Source: Catellatospora sichuanensis
Lineage (GTDB): Bacteria > Actinomycetota > Actinomycetes > Mycobacteriales > Micromonosporaceae
Assembly (NCBI RefSeq): GCF_007483665.1
Contig: NZ_ML660187.1
Span: 62,001 to 126,000, forward strand
DNA: 64,000 bases
Reading direction: 5' to 3'
In this document: positions 56,124 through 64,000 of the stretch, piece after piece
How positions within the stretch are numbered: the stretch's first letter is position 1
Layout of the letters: the number at the start of each line of letters is the position of its first letter
The notes under the pieces: generated by a model
The model's database searches: none
What the model saw: the letters and a program-made list of their open reading frames with translations, nothing else
Told to the model about the DNA's origin: nothing
Translations under genes and position numbers: made by a program

Positions 56124-58190
56124 GTGGCCCTGGCGCTGTACCGCAAGTACCGGCCTCGCACCTTCGCCGAGGTGATCGGTCAGGAGCATGTCACCGAGCC
56201 GCTCATCCAGGCGCTCAAGAGCGGCCGGCTGAACCATGCCTACCTCTTCTCCGGGCCCCGTGGCTGCGGCAAGACCACCAGCGCGCGAGTCATGGCCCGC
56301 TCGCTGAACTGCGCCAAGGGCCCGACGCCCGAGCCGTGCGGGGAGTGCGAGTCCTGCAAGGCGCTGGCGCCCGACGGCTCCGGCTCGATCGACGTGATCG
56401 AGATCGACGCGGCCAGCCACGGCGGTGTCGACGACGCCCGCGACCTGCGCGAGCGCGCGTTCTTCGCGCCCGCGATCAGCCGCTACAAGATCTACATCAT
56501 CGACGAGGCACACATGGTCTCGTCGGCCGGTTTCAACGCGCTGCTGAAGCTCGTCGAGGAGCCGCCGGACTACGTCAAGTTCATCTTCGCCACCACCGAG
56601 CCGGAGAAGGTGCTCGGCACCATCCGCTCGCGCACCCACCACTACCCGTTCCGCCTCATGCCGCCCGGCGTGCTCCGGCCATACCTGGAGGAGCTGTGCG
56701 GGCGCGAGGGCGTCGCGGTCGAGCCGCTGGTGCTGCCGCTGGTGGTGCGGGCGGGCGGCGGCTCGGCCCGGGACAGCCTGTCCGTGCTCGACCAGCTCAT
56801 CGCGGGCTCCGGCCCGGCCGGCGTGACCTATGCCCGGGCGGTGGCGCTGCTCGGGGTCACCGACAACGCGCTGATCGACGAGATGATCGACGCGCTGACC
56901 GCGGGCGACGGCGCGGCCGCGTTCGGCGCCATCGACCGCGTCGCCGAGGCCGGGCACGACTCGCGCCGATACGCCAACGACCTGCTGGAACGGCTGCGCG
57001 ACCTGATCATCCTGCGGCAGGTGCCGGACGCGGCCGCAAAGGGCCTGGTCGACGTGCCGGAGGAGCAGCTGGTGCGGATGCAGACGCAGGCCGCCCAGCT
57101 CGGCCCGGCGACCCTGTCCCGCTGCGCGGACATCGTGGCCAACGGCCTGGTGGAGATGCGCGGCGCGACGTCGCCGCGGCTGCTGCTGGAGCTGATCGCG
57201 GCCCGCATGCTGCTGCCCGCCGCCGACGAGTCCGGCACCGCACTGCTCCAGCGCCTGGAGCGGCTGGAGACCGGCTTCGTGCCCGGTGCGGTCGCCCGCC
57301 CGGCCGTCGACGCCCCGGTCCGGCCCCAGGCCGAGCCGGGCCAGGCCCAGCGCGACACCGGCCCGGCCCAGGTGGCCGCCCACGATGCGCCGAGCGCAGC
57401 CGCTCCCGCCGCCACCGGCCGGGAGGCCGCACGGGCGGCCGCAGCCAGCGCCGCGGCACACGAGAAGGCGCCCGAATCCGCTCGTGCCGCACAGCCGGCC
57501 CCTGCCGCCGAACCCGCCCGGGTGGCCACGTCCGCTCCGGCGAGCGCGCCGCTCGCCGGGACCGACGACGCCACGGCGGTGCGCCGGTCCTGGGACGAGA
57601 TCGTGCGTTTGGTGGGCCGCACCAGCAAGAAGGCGGCGGCGTTCGCCCGCGAGGCGGTGGTGCGCGACATCGACGGCAACACGCTGGTGCTGCTGTTCAA
57701 GCACAAGATCCACGCGAACGGGGTGGAGAACGACCCCGCGCCGCTGATGGAGGCGGTGCACCAGGTGCTCGGCGGTACGTGGCAGCTGCGCTGCGAGGTC
57801 GGCGGGGACCCCCGCGCCGCCTCGCGCGCCGCCGCCGCGGCCCCCGCCTCCGCACCGCCGCGCAACACCGCGCCGAAGGCCGCCCCGTCCCGCGCGCCTG
57901 CACCCGCCGGCGACGACTGGCCGACCCCGGCCCGGGTGGGTGGCGCCGCACCGGCCGCTCCCGCGCAGCCCACGGGACGCCGCGCACCGGCCGCCGACGA
58001 CGGCCCTCCGCTGGAGGAACCGCCGTACGACCCCGAGTACGACGGCCCGCCGCCGCGCACCATCGAGGGCTTCGACCCCGGCGACGAGCCCACCGACGAG
58101 ATCGTCGACGCCGCCGTCGCCCGGCAGACCACCGAGCAGGCCGCCGTCGAATCCCTCCGCCGCAGCTTCAACCTGGAAAAACTCGACTGA
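56124..58190 (+). CDS. dnaX: DNA polymerase III gamma/tau subunit (clamp loader)
   Basis: 688 residues. The AAA+ ATPase core has Walker A GPRGCGKTT (Lys50), a zinc finger (Cys64, CGECESC), Walker B IDEAHM and sensor 1 ATTEPEKV. From about 385 a long Ala/Pro-rich linker leads to the tau-type C-terminal domain (RRSWDEIVRLVGRTSKKAAAF) that contacts the polymerase, and an acidic end. The GTG start at 56124 has a near-perfect AGGAGGT 9 bases upstream. No slippery frameshift site was recognised. The usual neighbour recR is not in view downstream; instead the dpp-like operon converges. Confidence 0.95.
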   Translation: MALALYRKYRPRTFAEVIGQEHVTEPLIQALKSGRLNHAYLFSGPRGCGKTTSARVMARSLNCAKGPTPEPCGECESCKALAPDGSGSIDVIEIDAASHGGVDDARDLRERAFFAPAISRYKIYIIDEAHMVSSAGFNALLKLVEEPPDYVKFIFATTEPEKVLGTIRSRTHHYPFRLMPPGVLRPYLEELCGREGVAVEPLVLPLVVRAGGGSARDSLSVLDQLIAGSGPAGVTYARAVALLGVTDNALIDEMIDALTAGDGAAAFGAIDRVAEAGHDSRRYANDLLERLRDLIILRQVPDAAAKGLVDVPEEQLVRMQTQAAQLGPATLSRCADIVANGLVEMRGATSPRLLLELIAARMLLPAADESGTALLQRLERLETGFVPGAVARPAVDAPVRPQAEPGQAQRDTGPAQVAAHDAPSAAAPAATGREAARAAAASAAAHEKAPESARAAQPAPAAEPARVATSAPASAPLAGTDDATAVRRSWDEIVRLVGRTSKKAAAFAREAVVRDIDGNTLVLLFKHKIHANGVENDPAPLMEAVHQVLGGTWQLRCEVGGDPRAASRAAAAAPASAPPRNTAPKAAPSRAPAPAGDDWPTPARVGGAAPAAPAQPTGRRAPAADDGPPLEEPPYDPEYDGPPPRTIEGFDPGDEPTDEIVDAAVARQTTEQAAVESLRRSFNLEKLD

Positions 58191-58205
58191 CCCCACCGAC
58201 GAAAA

Positions 58206-58233
58206 CGGGCCCGCCCCCTCGGGGACGGGCCCG
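58206..58233. terminator. Hairpin after dnaX
   Basis: CGGGCCCG at 58206-58213 pairs with the same word at 58226-58233, with an inner CCCC/GGGG stem, 15 bp after the dnaX stop. Confidence 0.55.
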
Positions 58234-58294
58234 CAGTTTCGGGGAAACTGCTGGAATCCGGGAGTCCGATACCGCAGTTTCCCCGAAACTGCGG
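58231..58294. repeat. Nested palindrome pair (family D)
   Basis: Arms at 58231-58251 and 58274-58294 are exact 21-base complements. Each arm is itself a small hairpin, GCAGTTTC-n3-GAAACTGC, so the element can fold as one long stem or as two short ones. It is non-coding, between convergent genes. Confidence 0.85.
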
Positions 58295-58312
58295 ACCGGA
58301 AAGCCGATGAAG

Positions 58313-58345
58313 AGGCCCCGGGGTGCGTGCACCTCGGGGCCTTTT
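58313..58345 (+). terminator. Terminator between dnaX and the dpp-like operon
   Basis: The stem AGGCCCCGgGGTGC pairs with GCACCtCGGGGCCT, followed by TTTT on the + strand. It is likely also used by the convergent operon. Confidence 0.75.
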
Positions 58346-58361
58346 CGTATGTGCGGGGCGG

Positions 58362-59372
58362 TCAGCGCTTCTCGCCGAGTGCCATCGGGAAGTGGCAGGC
58401 GGCCAGGTGACCGGCGTTGTCGTCGCCGTGGCGGACCAGCGGCGGCGGCGTGGTGGCGCAGATGTCCTGCGCCTTCCAGCACCGGGTGCGGAACCGGCAG
58501 CCCGACGGCGGGTTGATCGGGCTGGGCACGTCACCGGTGAGCAGGATGCGCTCGCGCTGGCCGCTCTCGCGCCGGCGTGGATCGGGCACCGGCACCGCCG
58601 ACAGCAGCGCGGCCGTGTACGGGTGGCGCGGCGCGCGGTACAGCGACTCCCGGTCGGCGACCTCGACGATCTTGCCCAGGTACATCACCGCGACCCGGTC
58701 GGAGATGTGGCGCACCACCGACAGGTCGTGCGCGATCACGACGTAGGTCAGCCCGAGTTCGGTCTGCAGGTCCTCCAGCAGGTTGACCACCTGCGCCTGG
58801 ATGGACACGTCCAGTGCCGAGACCGGCTCGTCCGCGATGATCATCTTCGGCTTCAGGGCCAGCGTACGGGCGATGCCGATGCGCTGGCGCTGGCCGCCGG
58901 AGAACTCGTGCGGGTACCGGTTGTAGTGCTCGGGGTTGAGGCCCACGAGCTCCAACAGCTTCTGCACCTCGCGCTTGACGCCGTGCTCGGTCTTCACACC
59001 CTGGATCCGGAACGGAGCGCCGACGATGGCGCCGACCGTGTGCCGGGGGTTCAGCGACGAGTACGGGTCCTGGAAGATCATCTGCAGGTCGCGGCGGAAC
59101 GGGCGGAGCCGTCCCTGCGACATGTGCGAGATGTCCTGGCCCTCGAAGTGGATGCTGCCGCCGGTGGGCTCGATGAGCCGGGTCAGCAGCCGGCCGGTGG
59201 TCGTCTTGCCGCAGCCTGACTCGCCGACCAGGCCGAGCGTCTCACCCGGCAGCACGTCGAAGTCGAGGCCGTCGACGGCCTGCACCGCGCCCACCTTGCG
59301 GCGCAGCACGCCCTTGGTGATCGGGAAGTGCTTCTGCAGGCCGCGCACCGACAGCAGAGCGTCGTTGCTCAT
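58362..59372 (-). CDS. Dipeptide/oligopeptide ABC transporter ATPase, DppF/OppF type
   Basis: 336 residues from the ATG at 59372, which overlaps the stop of the preceding ATPase gene (ATGA). Walker [15 protein letters not shown] signature [15 protein letters not shown] and Walker [13 protein letters not shown] are all intact. The C-terminal oligopeptide-type region holds four cysteines around [14 protein letters not shown], typical of the family and possibly an iron-sulfur site. It powers uptake with the DppD-type partner. The Shine-Dalgarno GAGGAG lies in the coding end of that partner. Confidence 0.92.
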   Translation of the reverse strand: MSNDALLSVRGLQKHFPITKGVLRRKVGAVQAVDGLDFDVLPGETLGLVGESGCGKTTTGRLLTRLIEPTGGSIHFEGQDISHMSQGRLRPFRRDLQMIFQDPYSSLNPRHTVGAIVGAPFRIQGVKTEHGVKREVQKLLELVGLNPEHYNRYPHEFSGGQRQRIGIARTLALKPKMIIADEPVSALDVSIQAQVVNLLEDLQTELGLTYVVIAHDLSVVRHISDRVAVMYLGKIVEVADRESLYRAPRHPYTAALLSAVPVPDPRRRESGQRERILLTGDVPSPINPPSGCRFRTRCWKAQDICATTPPPLVRHGDDNAGHLAACHFPMALGEKR

Positions 59373-60505
59373 GCGACCTCCTCGCTTTGCTCGTCGGAGG
59401 CGGAGGGCAGCTCTGACATGCTCGCCACGCTGTGCCCGCCGGTGCCCTCCAGGGTCGGCTTGATCTCGTTGTGCCAGATCTGCTGACGCACGTGTGCGGG
59501 CATGTGGCAGCGCACCCGGTGACCGCTGGTGCCGGTGAGCTCCAGCTCGGGCACGAGCGTGTCGCTGGCTCCGCCGGTGCGCCCGTCGAAGGCGCAGCGC
59601 GGGTGGAAGGAGCAGCCGGACGGCACGTTGATCAGCGACGGCGGGGTGCCCTTGATGGGCAGCAGCCGCTCGGTGACCGGCTGGTCCAGTCGCGGCATCG
59701 AGCCGAGCAGGCCCCAGGTGTACGGGTGCTCGGGGTTGTCGAAGATCTCCGTGGCCGCGCCGTACTCGATGCACTTGCCGCCGTACATGACCAGCACGTC
59801 ATCGGCGAGCTCGGCGGTGACCCCCAGGTCGTGCGTGATGATGATCAGCGCGGAGTTGAACTCCTGCTGCAGGTCGCGCATCAGGTCCAGGATCTGCGCC
59901 TGCACCGTCACGTCGAGCGCGGTGGTCGGCTCGTCGGCGATCAGCAGCTCGGGATCGCAGGACAGCGCCATCGCGATCATCGCGCGCTGGCGCATGCCGC
60001 CGGAGAACTGGTGCGGGTAGTCGTCGACGCGCTTGTCCGGCTGCGGGATGCCGACCCGGGCCAGCAGGTCGATCGCGTGCTTGCGGGCGACCTTCTTGGA
60101 CACCTTGTGGTGCACCCGGTACGCCTCGATGATCTGGTCACCGATGGTGTAGTAGGGGTGCATCGCCGACAGCGGGTCCTGGAAGATCATCGCCATCCGC
60201 TTGCCGCGCAACCCGCGCACGGTTTCCGGCGACGCGCCGACCAGTTCCTGGCCGTCGAGCCAGATCTCGCCCGACACGTTCGCGTTGCGGCGGTGGTAGA
60301 TGCCGAGGATGCCCAGGCTGGACACCGACTTGCCGGAGCCCGACTCGCCCACGATGCCGAGCGTCTTGCCCCGCTCCAGCGAGAAGGAGAGCCCGTCCAC
60401 GGACTTGACCAGGCCGTCGTCGGTCGGGAAGTGGATCTTCAGGTCGCGCAGCTCGAGGAACGGCCGGGCGGTGGGATCCCGCCGAGGAGAGATCACGTTG
60501 TTCAT
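59369..60505 (-). CDS. Dipeptide/oligopeptide ABC transporter ATPase, DppD/OppD type, with added relay-like tail
   Basis: 378 residues from the ATG at 60505, overlapping the permease stop (ATGA). Walker [12 protein letters not shown], signature [16 protein letters not shown] and Walker [13 protein letters not shown] are present. The family region [13 protein letters not shown] follows. The last 40 or so residues depart from the family, and the end, [16 protein letters not shown], resembles the mini-ORFs found between other genes. Its codons hold GAGGAG 5 bases before the next ATG. Confidence 0.92.
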   Translation of the reverse strand: MNNVISPRRDPTARPFLELRDLKIHFPTDDGLVKSVDGLSFSLERGKTLGIVGESGSGKSVSSLGILGIYHRRNANVSGEIWLDGQELVGASPETVRGLRGKRMAMIFQDPLSAMHPYYTIGDQIIEAYRVHHKVSKKVARKHAIDLLARVGIPQPDKRVDDYPHQFSGGMRQRAMIAMALSCDPELLIADEPTTALDVTVQAQILDLMRDLQQEFNSALIIITHDLGVTAELADDVLVMYGGKCIEYGAATEIFDNPEHPYTWGLLGSMPRLDQPVTERLLPIKGTPPSLINVPSGCSFHPRCAFDGRTGGASDTLVPELELTGTSGHRVRCHMPAHVRQQIWHNEIKPTLEGTGGHSVASMSELPSASDEQSEEVA

Positions 60506-61515
60506 GACAGCCTCACCCGCGGGTCGACCACCGCGTAGAGCATATCGACGATCAGGTTGGCGACGACGACGAAGAACGCCGCGAACATCGTCACACCCAT
60601 GATCTGTGGGAAGTCCTGCTTGTTGATGGCGTCGATGGCGAGGTAGCCCAGGCCCTTGAGCCCGAAGGTGCTCTCCGTGAGGATCGCACCGCCGAGCAGC
60701 AGGCCGACGTCCAGGCCGAAGATCGTGATGATGGGGGTCAGCGCGGCGCGCAGGCCGTGCTTGGTGACCACCACCCGTTCGTGCAGGCCCTTGGCCCGCG
60801 CGGTGCGGATGAAGTCCTCGCCCATCGTGTCGAGCATGCCCGCTCGGGTGAACCGCGCGTAGGCCGCGGCGTTCAGCATCGCCAGCGTGATCCACGGCAG
60901 GATCAGGCTGTACGCCCACTCCCCTGGACTGTCGCTGAAGTCGACGTAGGTGCCGCCGGGCGCGGTCAGGTCGAACTGGTAGCTGAAGAAGTAGAGGAAC
61001 ATCAGGCCGGTGAAGTACGGCGGCAGCGATACACCCGCCAGCGCGCCCGTCATCGCGGCCCGGTCGAAGAAACTGCCCTTGCGCAGCGCGCTCAGCACGC
61101 CGACCGCGACACCCGTGACCAGCCAGAGGATCGAGGCGCCCAGGGTCAGCGAGACGGTGACCGGAAGCCGGTCCAGCAGGTCGTCCCAGACCGCGTGGTT
61201 GGTGCGGAAGGAGTAGCCGAAGCAGGGTGCGGCGCAGTGTTCGATGCCGGTGCCGTAGTCGTAGTCGGTGCCGACGAAGATCGCCTTGATCCAGTTCCAG
61301 TACTGCTGCCAGAGCGGGTCGTAGAAGCCCAGTTTCTCGGCGAACAGCTGCTGAGTGTGCTCATCGGCGGTGCGGCCGAGGTATCGCGCGGCGAAGGTCT
61401 CGGGAGTGGCGCCGGCGAGGCGAGGCAACCCGAAGAAGATCAGGAAGGTCGCGATGCTGACCACGAGGAGCATCAGTGCCGCGCCGATTGTCCGGCGGAT
61501 GAAGAAAGTGACCAC
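60502..61515 (-). CDS. Dipeptide/oligopeptide ABC transporter permease, DppB/OppB type
   Basis: 337 residues from the GTG at 61515 (VTFFIRRTIGAALMLLVVS). Six membrane helices are expected. The large outer loop after helix 1 contains two cysteines (EHCAAPCFGYS), longer than in E. coli DppB. The EAA-type ATPase-coupling loop is near DFIRTARAKGLHERVVVTKHGLR. It forms the pore with the DppC-type permease at the window end. The gene lies 114 bp after the binding-protein gene, with a hairpin in the gap. Confidence 0.92.
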   Translation of the reverse strand: MVTFFIRRTIGAALMLLVVSIATFLIFFGLPRLAGATPETFAARYLGRTADEHTQQLFAEKLGFYDPLWQQYWNWIKAIFVGTDYDYGTGIEHCAAPCFGYSFRTNHAVWDDLLDRLPVTVSLTLGASILWLVTGVAVGVLSALRKGSFFDRAAMTGALAGVSLPPYFTGLMFLYFFSYQFDLTAPGGTYVDFSDSPGEWAYSLILPWITLAMLNAAAYARFTRAGMLDTMGEDFIRTARAKGLHERVVVTKHGLRAALTPIITIFGLDVGLLLGGAILTESTFGLKGLGYLAIDAINKQDFPQIMGVTMFAAFFVVVANLIVDMLYAVVDPRVRLS

Positions 61516-61531
61516 GATTTCGGCTTGGGCA

Positions 61532-61569
61532 GCCGGTCCGGCCGGGCAAACGAGCCCGGCCGGACCGGC
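61532..61569. terminator. Intra-operon hairpin between the binding-protein and permease genes
   Basis: Arms at 61532-61547 (GCCGGTCCGGCCGGGC) and 61554-61569 are exact complements with a 6-base loop. It is likely a partial terminator or mRNA stabiliser that keeps the binding protein more abundant than the membrane parts. Confidence 0.65.
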
Positions 61570-61628
61570 CACCCTGCGCCTTCACCTACCTTTGATGATT
61601 GCCAGGTGGGTTGGAGCAGGTGTGCTGC

Positions 61629-63386
61629 TTACTGCGCCACACCCATGGAGAGGTAGTCGTACTGACCGAACGCCTCGTTGACGAAGACGTTGGTCACACC
61701 CTTGCCACGCAGCGTCAGGGCCTTCGACCAGACACCGGGCAGGATGACCGCCTCCTCCATGACGCGCTTGTCGATCTGCGCCCAGAGCGCTTCGCGCTTC
61801 TTGACGTCGGTCTCGGCCAGCGCCTGGTCGATCATGGTGTCGACCTCGGGGATCATGACGGACAGGTTGGACGAGCCACCCGAGTCACGGATGACCCGGC
61901 TGTCCACGATCTGCGACAGGAAGCCGTAGCCGTCCGGCCAGTCCGCACCCCAGCCGTTGGTCATCAGACCCAGGCCGGTGGACGGGCTGTTGCGGTAGGA
62001 CGGCTTGCCCGCGTACAGCGAGAAGTAGTCACCGGTCGGGAAGCCCTTCAGGGTGACCTTGATGCCCACGCGGGCCAGCGCCTGCTGGAACGCCTCGGCG
62101 GTCGCCTTCTCCTTGGGACGCTCGGCCCGGAAGCCCATCGTCACGTCGAAGCCGTCGGGCTTGCCGCAAGCCTGCAGCGCCGCCTTGGCCTTGTCGAGGT
62201 CACCCTTGTTGTCCGCACCCGCCGGGTAGACGTTGGTCGGCGCGTAGCCCGGGATCTGGGGCGGCATGATGCTCGTCGCGATCTGGCCACCGGCGAACTC
62301 GCCACCGAAGGCGGCCTGGTACGAGGTGCGGTCCACCGCGTACATGACGGCCTCGCGGCACTCCTTCTTGTCGAAGGGAGCGACCTTGGGGTTGATCGAG
62401 GTGTACCACAGGCGGGCGACCGCCGGGTTGTCGGCGTACGCCTTGAGGGCGTTGTCCTGCAGCACCTTCGGCAGCGCGGCCGGCTGCACACCGGTGCCCG
62501 CGATGTCGACGTGCAGGTCACCCGAGATCAGCTGGTTGTCGATGTCGTCGGCGTTCAGGCCGATCTTGACGTCGTACGCGTCCGGCAGCGCCTTGCGGTT
62601 CGGGTCGGTCGCCTTGTCCCAGTTCGGGTTGCGCTTGAGCGTGAAGCCCTTGCCCGCCTCGTACTTGTCGAACATGTACGGGCCGGAGGAGACGACGTGC
62701 TCCTTGTACTTCACACCGGTGTCCTTCGCAGCCGGCACCGGCACGGTGGCCGGCAGCATCGCGAAGTAGTCGAAGCCGCCGAAGGCCTGCTTCAGGTGGA
62801 AGACGATGGTCTGGTCGTCCGGGGTCGTGATCGCCTTGGTGTCGGCGGCCTTGTCCTTGAACGGGCCCTTGTAGTCGGCCTCGATGTCCAGGAAGTCGTT
62901 GAAGTAGGTGTAGCCGTTGACCAGCACCTCCTTGTCCATCGACCGCATGACCCCGTACTTCACGTCCTTGGACGTGATCGGGGTGCCGTCCTCGAACTTG
63001 ACGCCGGGCCGCAGCTTGTAGGTCCAGGTCTTGCCGCCGTCGCTGGGCACGCCCAGGCTCTCGGCAAGGTCCGGAATGAGCTCGGCACTGGCAGCGCCCG
63101 GAGCCGCCTTGAACATGACCAGCGACCGGCCGTACAGGCGGAGCAGGTTCCAGGAGAGGCCGTAGTAGGTGTCGCCGGGGTCGACAGAGTCCCAGTCGGA
63201 CGAGATGGCCATCTTGAGCGTGCCACCCGGCTTGTCAGACGGGTTGAACACCGAGGTGAGCGCGGCGTTGAACTCCGGCTTCACCTCCGGGGTCTTCGTG
63301 GTGTCATCGCCGGAGCCGCAGGCTGCGGTCACCGCGAGTGCGAAGACGGCCGAGGCCGCCGCCAGCACCCTTCCCTTGTTTCTCAC
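61629..63386 (-). CDS. ABC transporter solute-binding lipoprotein, family 5, of the dpp-like operon
   Basis: 585 residues with lipobox AVTAACGSGDD. The family signature region includes WDSVDPGDTYYGLSWNLLRLYGRSLVMF and YKLRPGVKFEDGTPITSKDVKYGVMRSM, and VVSSGPYMFDKYEAGKGFTLKRNPNW. It catches peptides or related solutes and hands them to the adjacent permeases. The gene order on the minus strand is dppC-like, this gene, dppB-like, dppD-like, dppF-like; the binding protein sits between the two permease genes, which is less usual. Confidence 0.92.
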   Translation of the reverse strand: MRNKGRVLAAASAVFALAVTAACGSGDDTTKTPEVKPEFNAALTSVFNPSDKPGGTLKMAISSDWDSVDPGDTYYGLSWNLLRLYGRSLVMFKAAPGAASAELIPDLAESLGVPSDGGKTWTYKLRPGVKFEDGTPITSKDVKYGVMRSMDKEVLVNGYTYFNDFLDIEADYKGPFKDKAADTKAITTPDDQTIVFHLKQAFGGFDYFAMLPATVPVPAAKDTGVKYKEHVVSSGPYMFDKYEAGKGFTLKRNPNWDKATDPNRKALPDAYDVKIGLNADDIDNQLISGDLHVDIAGTGVQPAALPKVLQDNALKAYADNPAVARLWYTSINPKVAPFDKKECREAVMYAVDRTSYQAAFGGEFAGGQIATSIMPPQIPGYAPTNVYPAGADNKGDLDKAKAALQACGKPDGFDVTMGFRAERPKEKATAEAFQQALARVGIKVTLKGFPTGDYFSLYAGKPSYRNSPSTGLGLMTNGWGADWPDGYGFLSQIVDSRVIRDSGGSSNLSVMIPEVDTMIDQALAETDVKKREALWAQIDKRVMEEAVILPGVWSKALTLRGKGVTNVFVNEAFGQYDYLSMGVAQ

Positions 63387-63454
63387 TAACTTCCTCCCTG
63401 GGGGGAGCGGTCCGTGTCTCGAACCGCGCTGTGGGTGGTGTTGCGTGGCTCGGG

Positions 63455-64000
63455 TCAGCGCTTGCTCTTGGGATCGAGCGCGTCGCGAAGTCCGTCGCCG
63501 AAGAGGTTGAAGGCCAGCACGGTGATGAAGATCGCCATACCGGGGAAGAACATGAAGTGGACCACCGAGTTGCGTGCCGCGTCCGAGAGCAGGCCGCCCC
63601 AGGTGACTCCGGGCTCGCCGACGACCTGCCGCTGCACGCCGACGCCGAGGAACGACAGCGCCGCCTCGAACAGGATGTTCGTGGGGATGAGCAGGGTGGC
63701 GTAGACGAGGATGGGCGCCACCAGGTTCGGCAGCATCTCCTTGACGATGATGTACGGCCCGCGCGCGCCCAGGCTGCGGGCGGCGTCGACAAACTCGCGC
63801 TCGCGCAGCGACAGCGTCTGGCCGCGCACGATGCGGGCGATGTACGGCCAGTTGAAGAAGCCGATGATGAAGATCAGCAGGGCGATGCGCAGCGAGTTGC
63901 CGGACAGCCCGAACGCCGTGTCGGGCAGCACGCCGACGAGCGCGATCGCGAACAGCAGCAGCGGGAACGCCAGGAAGACGTTCATCAGGAAGCTGATCAC
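63455..64000 (-). CDS. Dipeptide/oligopeptide ABC transporter permease, DppC/OppC type (C-terminal 181 residues)
   Basis: The frame is open to the window edge, so the N-terminus lies outside; the GTG at 64000 is not taken as the start. The EAA loop EFVDAARSLGARGPYIIVKEMLPN is the contact with the ATPase, followed by ILFEAALSFLGVGVQ and FNLFGDGLRDALDPKSKR, the typical end of this family. It is the upstream gene of the visible operon part, 68 bp before the binding-protein gene. Confidence 0.92.
   Translation of the reverse strand: MISFLMNVFLAFPLLLFAIALVGVLPDTAFGLSGNSLRIALLIFIIGFFNWPYIARIVRGQTLSLREREFVDAARSLGARGPYIIVKEMLPNLVAPILVYATLLIPTNILFEAALSFLGVGVQRQVVGEPGVTWGGLLSDAARNSVVHFMFFPGMAIFITVLAFNLFGDGLRDALDPKSKR

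Noticed and set aside
58362-59774. Long N-terminal extension of the DppF-type ATPase
   Set aside because: The extra residues are Arg/His-rich shadow of the DppD-type gene; the ATG at 59372 gives the family N-terminus and an ATGA overlap.

Overview
The window is very GC-rich actinobacterial DNA, most likely from the Micromonosporaceae (Micromonospora, Catellatospora or Actinoplanes-like). The reasons are a type VII secretion set (EccC, EccD, mycosin), a WhiB protein, a chaplin-like surface protein, tau-type DnaX, lysC-asd and leuA genes of actinobacterial type, and short intergenic repeats of a style I associate with that family (the family call is inference). No insertion sequence, prophage or CRISPR array was seen.

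Layout. 1-8.2 kb: the N-terminal part of a secreted subtilase (cut by the window edge), gamma-glutamyltransferase, a zinc-protease-like protein overlapping tilS, a PBP4-type carboxypeptidase (dacB) and inorganic pyrophosphatase (ppa). 8.2-15.2 kb: type VII secretion genes eccC, eccD and mycP, with no WXG100 substrate and no eccB or eccE in view. 15.3-20.9 kb: the block marP, NUDIX, tlpA, nth, capA-like, crp. 21.5-31.1 kb: a three-domain chaplin-like protein, an acyl-CoA carboxylase pair, a Ser/Thr kinase and a class III cyclase/ATPase/TPR regulator. 31.1-40.7 kb: MBL hydrolase, RidA, a 54-residue protein, a Pro-rich membrane protein, two ArsA-type ATPases, whiB, a PASTA penicillin-binding protein, a YqeY protein and a metallophosphoesterase. 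40.8-46 kb: tRNA-Pro(CGG), GNAT, GAF-GGDEF, asd and lysC. 46-54 kb: lipoprotein, two MFS transporters, leuA with a leader peptide, HNH lipoprotein and a surface protein. 54-64 kb: an orphan solute-binding lipoprotein, dnaX and a dipeptide-type ABC operon that leaves the window at its second permease.

From marP to the metallophosphoesterase the gene order follows Mycobacterium tuberculosis Rv3671c to Rv3683 (from memory of that map). It is interrupted by an unrelated block of about 10 kb between crp and the MBL gene. That block holds a class III nucleotide cyclase, and crp keeps its cAMP-contact residues, so the cyclase and its possible receptor lie close together.

The most unusual signal is a set of tiny open reading frames that fill operon joints (tlpA-NUDIX, lysC-asd, HNH-83 aa gene). 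Each begins on the stop codon of the frame before it or a few bases after it, and ends on the start codon of the next. Three of them are exactly 21 codons long and share an ADERSE(E/K)KA ending whose codons supply a Shine-Dalgarno sequence for the next gene. A related tail is fused to the ATPase DppD. They look like portable translation-coupling cassettes. Also notable are several families of long DNA palindromes, one of which is inserted in frame in tilS, a leucine attenuator before leuA, and an acyl-CoA carboxylase beta subunit that lacks its usual active-site loops.
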